Assembly: GCA_022340285.1 (NCBI GenBank)
Contig: JAJDOG010000022.1
Coordinates: 207,824-271,823 of the forward strand
Source of the DNA: Betaproteobacteria bacterium
GTDB lineage: Bacteria; Pseudomonadota; Gammaproteobacteria; Burkholderiales; SG8-39
Length of the DNA stretch: 64,000 bases
Direction of reading: 5' to 3'
Shown here piece after piece: positions 1-9,702 of this stretch. The first letter of the stretch is position 1; each line of letters starts with the position of its first letter. A program made the position numbers and the translations under genes. The notes under the pieces were generated by a model. It ran no database searches, was not told where the DNA came from, and was given only the letters and a program-made list of their open reading frames with translations.

Positions 1-1
1 C

Positions 2-640
2 GAGGCGGCGCTTGCCAAAGTGGTCGGCGAGCGCGCGACGGGCCGGGCGGTGGCGACGGACGTGACCGACCTCGAATCGCTCGCGGCGGCGCATCGGCGC
101 GTCGACGCCACATGGGGCGGGCTGGACGTCGTAATCTATCTTGCCGGCACCTATAAGCCGCAGCGTGCCTGGGAGCTTACGATCGAGGACGCGCGCCGTC
201 ACGTAGAGGTCAATCTGATGGGCGCCTACAGCCTGTTGACCCTCGTGATTCCCCAGTTTCTGGCGCAGTCGAGCGGAGCCATCGCGCTCGTTTCCAGCGT
301 CGCGGGGTTTCGCGGCCTGCCTAACAGTCTGGCATACGGCCCGACAAAGGCCGCCCTCATCAACCTCGCGGAAGCCCTGCATCTCGATCTGGCGCCCCGC
401 GGTATTGGCGTGCATCTCATCAACCCGGGGTTCGTCGAGACGCCGCTGACCGCGCGCAATCCGTTCAAGATGCCAGCACTGATCAAGCCGGACGCCGCCG
501 CGGATGCGATACTTGCCGGCTTCGCGCGCGGCGAGTTCGAGACCCACTTTCCCAAGCGATTCACGCGCATGCTCAAGCTGCTGCGGCACTTGCCCTACGG
601 CGCGTACTTCGCTGCCGTGCGCAGGGCGACGGGAACATGA
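2..640 (+). CDS. SDR family oxidoreductase, 5'-truncated by the window edge
   Basis: The reading frame is open from the first bases, so the true start and the N-terminal glycine-rich nucleotide-binding loop lie upstream of the window. What remains is the C-terminal two thirds of a classical short-chain dehydrogenase: an NLMGAY helix, SSVAG with the catalytic Ser, YGPTK giving the Tyr-x3-Lys pair, and NPGFVETPLT. It should be an NAD(P)H-dependent oxidoreductase; the substrate cannot be read from the sequence. Its stop overlaps the next start (ATGA at 637-640), so the two genes are probably co-translated. Confidence 0.85.
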   Translation, partial: EAALAKVVGERATGRAVATDVTDLESLAAAHRRVDATWGGLDVVIYLAGTYKPQRAWELTIEDARRHVEVNLMGAYSLLTLVIPQFLAQSSGAIALVSSVAGFRGLPNSLAYGPTKAALINLAEALHLDLAPRGIGVHLINPGFVETPLTARNPFKMPALIKPDAAADAILAGFARGEFETHFPKRFTRMLKLLRHLPYGAYFAAVRRATGT

Positions 641-1047
641 CAATCGACGATATCGTCGTCTGGTTCGAGTCGCTCACTCCGCAATCGGTCGACCGCACCT
701 CGGAGTTCTACGCGCCCGACGCGTATTTCAAGGATCCTTTCAACGAGGTGAGCGGTGCGGAGCCCATCCGCCGGGTCTTCGCGCACATGTTCGAACAAGT
801 CTCCGTGCCCCGGTTTCGCGTCACGGGGCGCTGGGAGGGGGTCGACGGAATCATGCTCGCCTGGGACTTCACTTTTCGCCAGGGCGGGCAGGCGCGTCTC
901 ATCCGCGGCGTTTCGCACTTGCGATTCGCGCCCGACGGGCGGATCGCCTGGCATCGGGATTACTGGGATGCCGCAGGTGAACTCTACGAGACCGTGCCGG
1001 TGCTCGGCGCGCTGATGCGCTTCATCAAGCGCCGTCTCAGGGCCTGA
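637..1047 (+). CDS. NTF2-like / SnoaL-type small protein
   Basis: A 136-residue protein with the usual size and pattern of the NTF2-like alpha+beta barrel: an N-terminal helix, an early FYAPDAYFKDPFN segment, and a beta-rich end with HLRFAPDGRIAWHRDYWD. Family members are ketosteroid-isomerase-like enzymes, dehydratases or ligand-binding proteins, and this one has no feature that decides between them. It overlaps the SDR gene by 4 bp and is likely functionally tied to it. Uncharacterised SDR/NTF2 pairs of this kind are common in proteobacteria; that is background knowledge, not shown here. Confidence 0.75.
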   Translation: MTIDDIVVWFESLTPQSVDRTSEFYAPDAYFKDPFNEVSGAEPIRRVFAHMFEQVSVPRFRVTGRWEGVDGIMLAWDFTFRQGGQARLIRGVSHLRFAPDGRIAWHRDYWDAAGELYETVPVLGALMRFIKRRLRA

Positions 1048-1065
1048 GCAACCGCGCGGCCGTGG

Positions 1066-1680
1066 CTAGTTCGTCTCCTTCGGCGGCGGCTTGGGGGGAT
1101 TCGTCTTCGACTCGGGGACGTACTCGAACACGCGCACCACGCGCTTGACGCCGCCGGTCGTGCGTGCGACTTCGGTTGCCGTCGCGGCCTCCTTCTGCGT
1201 CACCAGGCCCATAAGGTAGACAACTCCACCTTCGGTCGCGACCTTGATGTGCTCGGGATTCACCTTCTCGTACTTGCCGACCAGTCGCGCCTTGACCTGG
1301 CTGGTCACGTAGCTGTCGCTCGCGCGTGCGGCCAACGCACTTGGCGCGCCGATCGAGAGCTCGTTGGTCACGCTCCTCACTTCGTCGACGCCTGCCGCGA
1401 TCTTGGTGCACTCGGCCTTGATCGTCTCGTTGAGCGCCTCGCCGATCAGCAGGACATTGCGATTGAAGCTGATCGCGTTGACGTGCACCTGATCCTTGAA
1501 CTTGGCACCAATGCGATTTTGCACCGTCCATTCGATGCGCTCGTCGCTCGCCATGACATCGGGCTGGCGGCGATCCATCGCCACGACAGCGCCTCCTGCG
1601 GCGGCGCCGACAGCCACGGCGGCGCAGCCGGAAACCGTCGTGGCGGCGAGGACAAGCAGTAGGGAGCCAATGAGCTTCAT
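1066..1680 (-). CDS. dolP: DolP-like BON-domain outer-membrane lipoprotein
   Basis: A 204-residue lipoprotein with a short hydrophobic signal ending in VSGC (lipidated Cys19), followed by two BON domains (about 45-110 and 120-190), the size and arrangement of E. coli DolP/YraP, which supports outer-membrane integrity. The start at 1680 is preferred because GGAG lies 8 nt upstream; a GTG at 1689 overlapping the diaA stop is the alternative. It is the last gene of the lpoA-yraN-diaA-dolP operon, the same grouping as in E. coli. Confidence 0.88.
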   Translation of the reverse strand: MKLIGSLLLVLAATTVSGCAAVAVGAAAGGAVVAMDRRQPDVMASDERIEWTVQNRIGAKFKDQVHVNAISFNRNVLLIGEALNETIKAECTKIAAGVDEVRSVTNELSIGAPSALAARASDSYVTSQVKARLVGKYEKVNPEHIKVATEGGVVYLMGLVTQKEAATATEVARTTGGVKRVVRVFEYVPESKTNPPKPPPKETN

Positions 1681-1685
1681 TCGGT

Positions 1686-2693
<1,008 letters not shown>

Positions 2694-2697
<4 letters not shown>

Positions 2698-3752
2698 TTG
2701 AGCGGAACCGCGGCGCCATCGCGGAACGTGGCAGCGACGGGCTCGCGGACGATGTTGCCGCCCGGTGCGATCCGGATCCGTCCGGTCACGCCGTCGATCT
2801 CGGGGTTGGCTCTGCCGTCGGCGAGCGCGGCGGCGATGCGAAAGGCGTCGATACCCAGCGCGTAGAACCGCTCCAGATCGCCCCCGCGCGTCGGTGCGCG
2901 CGGATAGATAGCGACGGCCGGATGATCCGGCTGCAGCAGCCAGGGCATATCGAGGAACCGCACGCCCGTCAGGTCCAGCGCTCCGAGGCGCGTCGCACCC
3001 CCGGTGTTCACCTGCGAGGTCATCCAAACGGGCATCTGGCTGCCGAGATAGGGCCGTAACGCGGGGGCGTGCTCCGCTTCGGCGGCCAGGAATACCGCCT
3101 CCGGGGGCTTGTCGACCAGCGCCTGCTGAAGCACGGAGAGCTCGGCGTCGGGCGGAACCGAGAACACGTCGGTGATGCCGCCGCCGAGCCGCAGCCACTC
3201 GTCCACGAACGCAGCGACCTCGCGCTGCGAAAGGGGAGACGTCGTGCCGACGACAGCCATGTTCCGCAGGTTTTCGCGCCAGGCGACCTGGGCGACGATC
3301 CTTGCTTCGGCATCAAGCGCGAGGCCGAACGTATAGAACCGCGGCGGCAGCGGTTTGCCCGGCTCGCTCTGATTGAGCGCGATCGTAGGCGGACCGGCGC
3401 GGTCCGCCGCGGCGAGCGCGGCGACACCGGAGCGAGTCATCGGGCCAATCACCGCCTTGGCGCCCGCGGCGATGGCCGAGTCGTACGCCGCGAGAATCTT
3501 GTCGTCCGAAGCGTTCGTGTGCCACAGCTGGATGGCATACCGGTTTCCATCCACGCGGTTCGCCGCCTCGACGCCCTGTCGGACCGCCTCGGCAGCGGGA
3601 CTGAATGCCGGCTCGTAGAAGGGCAGCACGAGCGCGATCGCGCCGCGGCCACCGCTTGCCGTAACGCCTTGCGCCGCGCAGAATGCCGCGCTTGAGCAGA
3701 CGGCCGCGACCAGTGCGGTGAGGATGCGACGCAGACGATGCGCGGTCAGCAT
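2694..3752 (-). CDS. lpoA: LpoA/LppC-like penicillin-binding protein activator
   Basis: A 352-residue exported protein with an N-terminal signal and a periplasmic-binding-protein fold of two lobes (for example GAIALVLPFYEP and AKAVIGPMTRSGVAAL). It corresponds to the C-terminal domain of LpoA, the outer-membrane activator of the peptidoglycan synthase PBP1A; the N-terminal TPR-like half of the gamma-proteobacterial protein is absent. The region around Cys25 (SSAAFC) is a poor lipobox, so lipidation is uncertain. It heads the yraN-diaA-dolP operon and is divergent from rsmI with only 12 bp between the chosen start codons. Confidence 0.8.
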
Positions 3753-3764
3753 GGCGAAGGGGCG

Positions 3765-4619
3765 ATGGAGCGGGAGAGGCAGCGTGGGAGATTATATGTG
3801 GTCGCCACGCCGATCGGTAACCTCGCGGACATTTCGCTGCGCGCGCTCGACATCCTGCGTTCGGCGGACGCGATCTTTGCCGAGGATACGCGTGTGACGC
3901 GCGCGCTCCTCGGGCATCACGGGATCGACGCGAAGCCCCGGGCCCTGCATGCCCACAACGAGGCGCGCGCGGCGTGCGAAGTCCTCGATGCGCTGGAAGC
4001 GGGACGCGACGTCGCCCTCGTGAGCGACGCGGGCACGCCCGGGATCTCGGATCCCGGCGCCCGGGTGGTTCACCTTGCGCTGGCGGCCGAAATGGACGTC
4101 GTGCCGATCCCGGGGGCGAGCGCGCTGGCCGCTGCCCTGTCGGTGTCCGGGCAGCAGGGACCTTTCGCGTTCCTTGGATTTCTGCCCTCGAAGCGCGCCG
4201 CGCGGCGGCGAACACTGGAGGAATGGCGAAAGTTTCCGCACGCGCTCGTGCTGTACGAGGCGCCGCACCGCATCCTCGATTGCATCGCCGACCTCGCCGA
4301 CGTGCTGGGTGGCGCTCGCAACGCGGTGATTGCTCGCGAGTTGACCAAGCTGTTCGAATCGATCCATGCCTGCCGCCTCGCCGATGCGTACGCGTGGCTT
4401 GCCGCCGACTCCAATCGACAACGCGGCGAATTCGTCCTGATCGTCTCGGGTGCGCCGGCGGACGACGACGACCATGCGGAGGCGCGCCGGGTGCTCGCCG
4501 CCCTGCTTGCCGAGCTTCCCGTCAAGTCGGCGGTCAAGATGGCCGTGACGATCACCGGCGCACCGCGGAACGTACTCTATGCGGCAGCCATCGAGATGGA
4601 GCGAGCGCGAGAGCGATGA
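3765..4619 (+). CDS. rsmI: 16S rRNA 2'-O-ribose C1402 methyltransferase RsmI
   Basis: A 284-residue tetrapyrrole-methylase-fold enzyme. The family signatures are all present: [18 protein letters not shown] at the N-terminus, [22 protein letters not shown] and PIPGASAL. RsmI methylates C1402 of 16S rRNA with S-adenosylmethionine, fine-tuning the ribosomal P site. ATG at 3765 was chosen because AAGGGG lies just upstream and a longer start would run into the divergent lpoA start. This divergent arrangement is conserved in many proteobacteria. Confidence 0.95.
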   Translation: MERERQRGRLYVVATPIGNLADISLRALDILRSADAIFAEDTRVTRALLGHHGIDAKPRALHAHNEARAACEVLDALEAGRDVALVSDAGTPGISDPGARVVHLALAAEMDVVPIPGASALAAALSVSGQQGPFAFLGFLPSKRAARRRTLEEWRKFPHALVLYEAPHRILDCIADLADVLGGARNAVIARELTKLFESIHACRLADAYAWLAADSNRQRGEFVLIVSGAPADDDDHAEARRVLAALLAELPVKSAVKMAVTITGAPRNVLYAAAIEMERARER

Positions 4620-4647
4620 AATCCGTATCCCAGGCAGACGATCAGTC

Positions 4648-5682
4648 ATGACCGAGCGGATCACGATCACGCGGCCGGACGACTGGCATCTGCATCTTCG
4701 CGATGGCGCCGCGATGGCGAGCGTGCTGCCGTATTCCGCGCGTCAGTTCGCGCGCGCGATTGTCATGCCGAATCTCAAGCCGCCGGTCACCACCGTCGCA
4801 CTGGCTGCCGCGTACCGCGACCGCATCCTGCATGCGCTACCGACGGGCATGCGGTTCGAGCCGCTGATGACGCTCTACCTCACCGACAACACGACGCCGA
4901 ACGAGATCGAACTCGCCAAAACGAGCGGGTTCGTGCACGCAGTCAAGTACTATCCGGCGGGAGCCACGACCAATTCGGATTCCGGCGTGACGCGAATCGA
5001 TCACGCGTTTCCGGCGCTCGAGCAGATGCAACGGGCGAGTCTCCCGCTCCTGCTGCACGGCGAGGTGACGACCCCCGGCGTGGACATCTTCGATCGCGAG
5101 CGGGTATTCATCGAGACCGTGCTCGCGGAGGTCGTGCGCCGCTTTCCCGCGCTGCGTGTCGTGCTCGAGCACGTCACGACCCGCGACGCGGTCGCGTTCG
5201 TCGAGTCTGCCGGCCCGAACGTCGCGGCCACCATCACCGCACATCATCTGCTCTACAACCGGAACGCGATCTTCCAGGGCGGGCTCCGGCCGCACTGGTA
5301 TTGCTTGCCGGTGCTCAAGCGCGAGGAGCATCGCGCCGCGCTCGTTCGGGCGGCCACCGGGGGAGGCGCGAAATTTTTTCTGGGCACGGACAGTGCGCCC
5401 CATCCGCGTGCCGAGAAGGAAAGCGCGTGCGGCTGCGCAGGCTGCTTCACAGCGCACGCCGCTATCGAACTGTACGCCGAGGCGTTCGAGGCGGCCGGCG
5501 CGCTCGACCGGCTCGAGGCGTTCGCGAGCTTCCACGGTGCGGATTTCTACCGTCTGCCTCGCAACACCGAGCGCGTGACGCTGGAGCAGCGGTCGCAGGA
5601 AGTCGAAGGCGATATCGCGTTTGGCGAAGACACGCTCGTGCCGCTCCGCGCCGGAGAACGGGTCGCCTGGCGTCTCGTCTGA
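4648..5682 (+). CDS. pyrC: dihydroorotase (type II)
   Basis: A 344-residue amidohydrolase that interconverts carbamoyl-aspartate and dihydroorotate in pyrimidine synthesis. Visible metal and active-site residues are the HxH of DWHLHLRDG, the carbamylated Lys of [15 protein letters not shown], His in LLLHGEV, the TAHHLL His and the Asp in GTDSAPH. Length and order match the E. coli-type enzyme. The start at 4648 begins the conserved [14 protein letters not shown]; upstream residues from an earlier in-frame start overlap rsmI and do not resemble the family. Confidence 0.96.
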   Translation: MTERITITRPDDWHLHLRDGAAMASVLPYSARQFARAIVMPNLKPPVTTVALAAAYRDRILHALPTGMRFEPLMTLYLTDNTTPNEIELAKTSGFVHAVKYYPAGATTNSDSGVTRIDHAFPALEQMQRASLPLLLHGEVTTPGVDIFDRERVFIETVLAEVVRRFPALRVVLEHVTTRDAVAFVESAGPNVAATITAHHLLYNRNAIFQGGLRPHWYCLPVLKREEHRAALVRAATGGGAKFFLGTDSAPHPRAEKESACGCAGCFTAHAAIELYAEAFEAAGALDRLEAFASFHGADFYRLPRNTERVTLEQRSQEVEGDIAFGEDTLVPLRAGERVAWRLV

Positions 5683-5694
5683 CCCGGATCGACG

Positions 5695-6525
5695 ATGTCT
5701 GCCGGTGACCCTCGTTGGGATCCCGAACTTCTGCGTGCGTTGCCGCCGTTTGCGGCCGTACGACCGCTCATCGACCTGCTTTCGCAGACCGACTTCCCCA
5801 CGATCGACGCGCTGAATTGGATCGCGGCCGAGCGTGGCATCGCGACGGGTGGCGGCAGGGCCCTGCGGTTCGTCGCTCCCAGGGAAAAGGCGGGCTCGGT
5901 CGAGTCCTCGTACGAAGAGCATGTGTTCGAGACCGGAGAAGTCCCGACGCGCGAATCGAGCTGGCACGATCTGTTCAATGCCCTCGCGTGGCTCGCGTAT
6001 CCGCGCACGAAGGCGGTGTTGAACCGGCGCCACTACGAGGAGCTGCGCAAGCGGCGCGGCGAGCCGCTGCGCGGCACGGCCCGCGATGTGCTCACCCTGT
6101 TCGACGAGGGGGGAATGCTGGTGGCCTGTGCGGAGCCCGCGCTGGCCGCGCTCGTGCGCGACTTTCGCTGGAAGGCGCTTTTCTGGGAGCGCCGGGGCGA
6201 TATCGTGAAGCGCATGCGGTTTCACGTTTTCGGCCACGCCATCCTCGAGAATGCGCTCGCGCTCTTCCGTGGCGTCACGGCAAAGGCGTTGATTGTCGAC
6301 GTGACGGACGACGTGATCGCACAGCCCGCCGATGCGCTCAACGCGGTCCTGGATGCCCGCGCGGCGGATTACTTCTCGCTTCCGGATTCACTGGCATCGA
6401 CGCGCACGCTTGCGCCGTTACCCGTCCTCGGCATTCCGGGCTGGACGCCGGACAATGAGGATCCCGCCTACTACGATGATGTCGACCATTTCCGGCCAGG
6501 ACGCCGCCCGGAGTCGACTAGGTAG
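5695..6525 (+). CDS. DUF3025 domain-containing protein
   Basis: A 276-residue protein recognised as the DUF3025 family by SSWHDLFNALAWLAYPRTKAVLN near residue 90 and by FHVFGHAILENAL, with a proline-rich GIPGWTPDNEDPAYY end. No function is established. There is no signal peptide or membrane segment, so it is probably cytoplasmic. It begins 12 bp after pyrC on the same strand and is likely co-transcribed with it. Confidence 0.8.
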   Translation: MSAGDPRWDPELLRALPPFAAVRPLIDLLSQTDFPTIDALNWIAAERGIATGGGRALRFVAPREKAGSVESSYEEHVFETGEVPTRESSWHDLFNALAWLAYPRTKAVLNRRHYEELRKRRGEPLRGTARDVLTLFDEGGMLVACAEPALAALVRDFRWKALFWERRGDIVKRMRFHVFGHAILENALALFRGVTAKALIVDVTDDVIAQPADALNAVLDARAADYFSLPDSLASTRTLAPLPVLGIPGWTPDNEDPAYYDDVDHFRPGRRPESTR

Positions 6526-6576
6526 TATTCCGTCCACCTTCAGATGCCTCACGGACGGTCGGTATCGAGCCGAAGC

Positions 6577-6935
6577 GGGGCAGCGGCCATGCCTGTCCGC
6601 GCCATCTTGTTTCCCCTCCTTTTAAAGGAGGGGTGCCCGCGGAGCGGGCGGGGTGGTTCAACAGCGCATGATGGTGGGTCAGCGGCCATGCCCGTCCGGC
6701 ACCTGCGGTCGCAAACGCCCTCCTGCGGGCGACCCGGTTTGCGGCGGGCAGTCAACACACGACTACCCGCGCACAAACCACCCGCGACGGAGGGCGCGAC
6801 CAAAGGCGCCGGCCAGACATCGACCGCTGCCCCGAGAGATGCCCGTGCCGTGCAAGAGCCCCTGAAGAACGACGCGTCTTGCGGCACCATGAGCCCGACA
6901 CGGGCCACCTCGCCCCGCATTGCGAGCAACATTGA
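6577..6935 (+). repeat. dispersed intergenic repeat, copy A (longest copy)
   Basis: This gene-free stretch holds a composite repeat. It contains GCAGCGGCCATGCC(T/C)GTCCG twice (near 6580 and 6680), the palindrome CCCCTCCTTT/AAAGGAGGGG at 6613-6633, GGGGTGGTT, then GGTCGCAAACGCCCTCCTGCG and finally TTGCGGCACCATGAGCCCG. Matching pieces recur in the spacers at 14900-15001 (inverted), 27972-28121 (inverted) and 63969-64000. About 110 bp in the middle (roughly 6755-6865) are missing from the 28 kb copy. No ORF in it resembles a protein family. Confidence 0.85.
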
Positions 6936-6943
6936 ACTCGTAC

Positions 6944-7456
6944 TCACGGAAACGCGGGAAGCGTCTCCTCGAGCGAGCCGCCCGCCGCCTCGGGATGACG
7001 GCGGCGAACGAGATCGCGCACTTCGGCGATGCGGGCGGGACGCACGTCCACCATCAGCAGTATCTTGCCGGCCTCGATATCGGCTTCGAACTGGCGCAGG
7101 CGGGTGTTCGGAACGGACGCACCGACCAGGCTCGCGATCCAGGCGCCGACCATCGCCATGGCGATCATCGCGATCAGGATCGTCACGAGCTGCAACTCGA
7201 GGCCGTGGGGTGGAGCGAAGACGATCGCGAGCCCCAGGATCAGGCCGCCTGCACCGCCGATGACGAGACCCAGCTCCGCGCCGTGCACGATGTCGCTCTT
7301 CTGGAGTGCGTTCGCCTCGTGCAGCTCACCGAGTTCCGTGCCGCGCCTGGCCAGAACGTGCATGTGACGGTCTTCGACGCGCGCGAGCAGAAGATCGTTC
7401 ACCGTCTGCCGTGCGCTGGTCACGTCGGGAAGAAGGAAATAGAGTCTGCGCCGCAT
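6944..7456 (-). CDS. DUF1269-type membrane protein
   Basis: A 170-residue protein with a ferredoxin-like soluble N-terminal part (MRRRLYFLLPDVTSARQTV), two glycine/alanine-rich membrane segments at about 62-85 and 90-112, and a soluble C-terminal part with GKILLMVDVRPARIAEV. This matches the DUF1269 family of inner-membrane proteins of unknown function. A structured stretch with a terminator-like hairpin lies immediately upstream on the same strand (7511-7611), so its expression may be controlled by attenuation; that is inference. Confidence 0.8.
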   Translation of the reverse strand: MRRRLYFLLPDVTSARQTVNDLLLARVEDRHMHVLARRGTELGELHEANALQKSDIVHGAELGLVIGGAGGLILGLAIVFAPPHGLELQLVTILIAMIAMAMVGAWIASLVGASVPNTRLRQFEADIEAGKILLMVDVRPARIAEVRDLVRRRHPEAAGGSLEETLPAFP

Positions 7457-7510
7457 TCGACCCTCCTTTCAGTCTCGGGGCGACAAGGGCCGGCCCCGTT
7501 GCGCGATAGC

Positions 7511-7611
7511 AAAAGCCCCGCCGTGGCGGGGCTTCGGGCGGCGGGGTTGGACCCCTCGGATCGCCCCGCGCCGTGGGTACGGCGCGCAACTTCGGAGTAC
7601 GTCGCTCCGAA
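7511..7611 (-). promoter_or_regulatory. structured leader candidate with terminator-like hairpin upstream of the DUF1269 gene
   Basis: Read on the minus strand there are three hairpins in a row. TTCGGAG/CTCCGAA pairs across 7591-7611. CGCGCCGT/ACGGCGCG pairs across 7567-7586 with a 4-nt loop. The third, AAGCCCCGCC/GGCGGGGCTT (7513-7534), is a perfect 10-bp stem followed by TTTTGC. The DUF1269 start is about 55 nt further on. The last hairpin could be a terminator, making this either an attenuated leader or a short RNA. I do not recognise a known riboswitch. Confidence 0.45.
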
Positions 7612-7720
7612 ACCTGGGTATTCATTACGAATAGCCTACGGGCAGGCGGAAATCAAGGTGAGGTCGCGCGCTCGGAACAGCGCCCGGCGCGACTTCGGCG
7701 CGCGCCGGGGGGGTACTTGA

Positions 7721-7726
7721 TATCAT
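7721..7726 (+). promoter_or_regulatory. probable -10 element of rnpB
   Basis: TATCAT ends 7 nt before the first base of the RNase P RNA, the expected distance for a sigma-70 -10 element. No good -35 hexamer is visible 17 nt upstream, so the assignment is tentative. Confidence 0.4.
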
Positions 7727-7733
7727 TGGCGCC

Positions 7734-8122
7734 GAAGCTGGCCAGGCAGTCGCTGGGAAGCTCTGTTTCCCAGAGGAAAGTCCGGGCTCCGCAGAGCAAG
7801 GTGCCGGTTAACGGCCGGGCGCCGCGAGGCGACGGAAAGTGCAACAGAAAACACACCGCCGATGGCTCGCCCGCTGATTCGTCGGCGGGAGGGATCAGGC
7901 AAGGGTGAAATGGTGCGGTAAGAGCGCACCGCGGTCCTGGTAACAGGGCTGGCTGGCAAACCCCACCTGGAGCAAGACCGAATAGGCAGGCGTTCGAGGG
8001 CTGCTCGCCCGATGCCTGCGGGTTGGTTGCTCGAGCCCTGGGGCGACCCAGGGCCTAGATGAATGACTGCCCACGCGCCGCGAGGCGCCGGACAGAACCC
8101 GGCTTATCGGCCAGCTTCACCC
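7734..8122 (+). ncRNA. rnpB: RNase P RNA (bacterial type A)
   Basis: The catalytic RNA that trims the 5' end of pre-tRNAs. It begins GAAGCTGGCCAGGCAGTCGC and has the universal GAGGAAAGTCCGGGCTCC block near 7773-7790, AAGGGTGAAATGGTGCGGTAAGAGCGCACC in the middle, TGGCAAACCCCACCTGGAGCAAGACC, and the terminal ACAGAACCCGGCTTATCGGCC that pairs back to the 5' end. About 389 nt, normal for type A. The ends are set by pairing of GCTGGCC with GGCCAGC and may be off by a few bases. Confidence 0.97.
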
Positions 8123-8181
8123 TATGAATGAATCGGGCTCGCGAGAGCCCGCACGAACGACCGGTCGGAAACAGGAACAGC

Positions 8182-8937
8182 ATGGCAGGGGCTCTGGAGG
8201 GCAAGGTCGCACTCGTAACTGGGGCGGCGCGCGGCATCGGGCGCGCGATCGCACGCAAGCTGGGCGCGTCCGGCTGCGACGTGGCGATCAATTACTACAA
8301 CAGCCACGACGAAGCGGAAGCGCTGTGCGAGGAACTGCGCGGCATGGGCCGCCGCGCCTGCGCGATCAAGGCAAGCGTCGGCATGCCCGACAGCGTCGAC
8401 GAGCTGTTCGAGGAGCTGCGCAAGCACTTCGATCGCGTCGACATCCTCGTCAGCAACGCCGCGAGTGGCGTGCTCAAGCCGGCCATGGAGATGTCGCTCA
8501 AGCACTGGCGCTGGTGCATGGAGACCAACGCGCTCGCGCTGGCACTTCTTGCGCAACACGCCGTGCCGATGATGCCGTCGGGCGGCCGGATCATCGCGAT
8601 GTCGAGCCTCGGCTCGGTGCGGGCGATGCCCGCTTACGGATTCATCGGAGCGTCGAAGGCGGCGCTCGAAGCGCTGGTCCGCACCCTCGCACAGGAGCTC
8701 GGACCGCGCGGCATCCGCGTCAACACGGTGAGCGCGGGAGTCGTCGACACAGATGCGCTCGCGTACTTTCCGAACCGGGATCAGCTGCTCGAGTCGTTCG
8801 CGCAGCGCACGCCAGCCGGTCCCACGCTCACACCGGAGGAAGTCGCCGGAGCGGTCTATCTCCTCTGCCTGCCGGAAGCCAGCATGATCAATGGACACAC
8901 GCTTGTTGTCGACGGTGGCTTCGCAATCTCGGGGTGA
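8182..8937 (+). CDS. fabL: FabL-like enoyl-ACP reductase (SDR)
   Basis: A 251-residue SDR. It has the TGAARGIGRAIA nucleotide loop, NAASG, and Tyr-x6-Lys in YGFIGASK, the spacing used by enoyl-ACP reductases rather than the Tyr-x3-Lys of ketoreductases. Segments such as NAASGVLKPAMEM, SSLGSVRAM and DTDALAYFPNRDQLLESF strongly recall Bacillus FabL (ENR III) as I remember it. It would reduce the enoyl-ACP double bond with NAD(P)H. First gene of the seven-gene lipid module; AGGAAC precedes the ATG at 8182. A ketoreductase role is the alternative. Confidence 0.8.
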   Translation: MAGALEGKVALVTGAARGIGRAIARKLGASGCDVAINYYNSHDEAEALCEELRGMGRRACAIKASVGMPDSVDELFEELRKHFDRVDILVSNAASGVLKPAMEMSLKHWRWCMETNALALALLAQHAVPMMPSGGRIIAMSSLGSVRAMPAYGFIGASKAALEALVRTLAQELGPRGIRVNTVSAGVVDTDALAYFPNRDQLLESFAQRTPAGPTLTPEEVAGAVYLLCLPEASMINGHTLVVDGGFAISG

Positions 8938-8944
8938 AGGACGC

Positions 8945-9697
8945 ATGGATTCTGGGCTAGACGGGAAGACAGTGATCGTGACCGGCGGCAGCCGAGGCAT
9001 AGGACGCGCGATCGTCGAGCGCCTCGCAGGCGACGGCGCGAACGTCACGTTCTTCTACAGAGGCAATGCGGCGGCCGCCGAGGAGGTCGTTGCCGCTGCC
9101 CAGGCCGCCGGTCGGCACGTGACGGGCGAGCAGGTCGACGTGACCGACGCGGACGCGTGTGCAGCCGCGGTGGAGCGCGTCGCCGACCGACGCGAGCGCA
9201 TCGACGTGCTGGTGAACAATGCGGGGGTGATCCGTGATAATCTCCTCGCCTTGCTCGGGCCCGAGGATGTCCACGCGGTGCTCGACACGAACGTGGGTGG
9301 CGTCTTCAACGTGACGCGCGCGGTCGTGCCGCACATGATCGCCCGACGCGCCGGAAAGATCATCAACCTGAGCTCCGTTTCGGGTGAGAAGGGCGGCCGC
9401 GGCCAGACGAACTATGCGGCAAGCAAAGGGGCGATCAATGCGCTCACGCGGGCGCTGGCCGTGGAGCTCGCCTCGCGGCGCATCACGGTGAATGCCGTCG
9501 CGCCGGGAGTCATCGAGACCGATATGTCACAGGCCGTCCGGGATATGGCGGGCGACGAGGTAAAGTCGCGCATCCTGCTCCGACGGTTCGGCAAGCCCGA
9601 AGAAGTTGCGCACGCGGTGTGGTTTCTCGCGTCCGGCTTCGCGGATTACATTACCGGCCAGGTGTTGCACGTGGACGGCGGATTCAAGATGGAGTGA
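8945..9697 (+). CDS. fabG: 3-oxoacyl-ACP reductase, FabG-like
   Basis: A 250-residue SDR with TGGSRGIGRAI, NNAGVIRDN, NLSSVSGEKG and the catalytic YAASK, ending in GQVLHVDGGFKME, the canonical FabG architecture. It would reduce 3-ketoacyl-ACP to the 3-hydroxy form using NADPH. It starts 7 bp after the FabL-like gene with GAAGG upstream and ends one base into the next possible start. In this operon it supplies the ketoreduction step; the housekeeping fabG is presumably elsewhere in the genome. Confidence 0.9.
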   Translation: MDSGLDGKTVIVTGGSRGIGRAIVERLAGDGANVTFFYRGNAAAAEEVVAAAQAAGRHVTGEQVDVTDADACAAAVERVADRRERIDVLVNNAGVIRDNLLALLGPEDVHAVLDTNVGGVFNVTRAVVPHMIARRAGKIINLSSVSGEKGGRGQTNYAASKGAINALTRALAVELASRRITVNAVAPGVIETDMSQAVRDMAGDEVKSRILLRRFGKPEEVAHAVWFLASGFADYITGQVLHVDGGFKME

Positions 9698-9702
9698 TGC
9701 CA

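Noticed and set aside
7326..7625. 99-codon minus-strand frame starting at 7625
   Set aside because: It runs through the hairpins and overlaps the DUF1269 gene out of frame; structure rather than coding explains the stretch.
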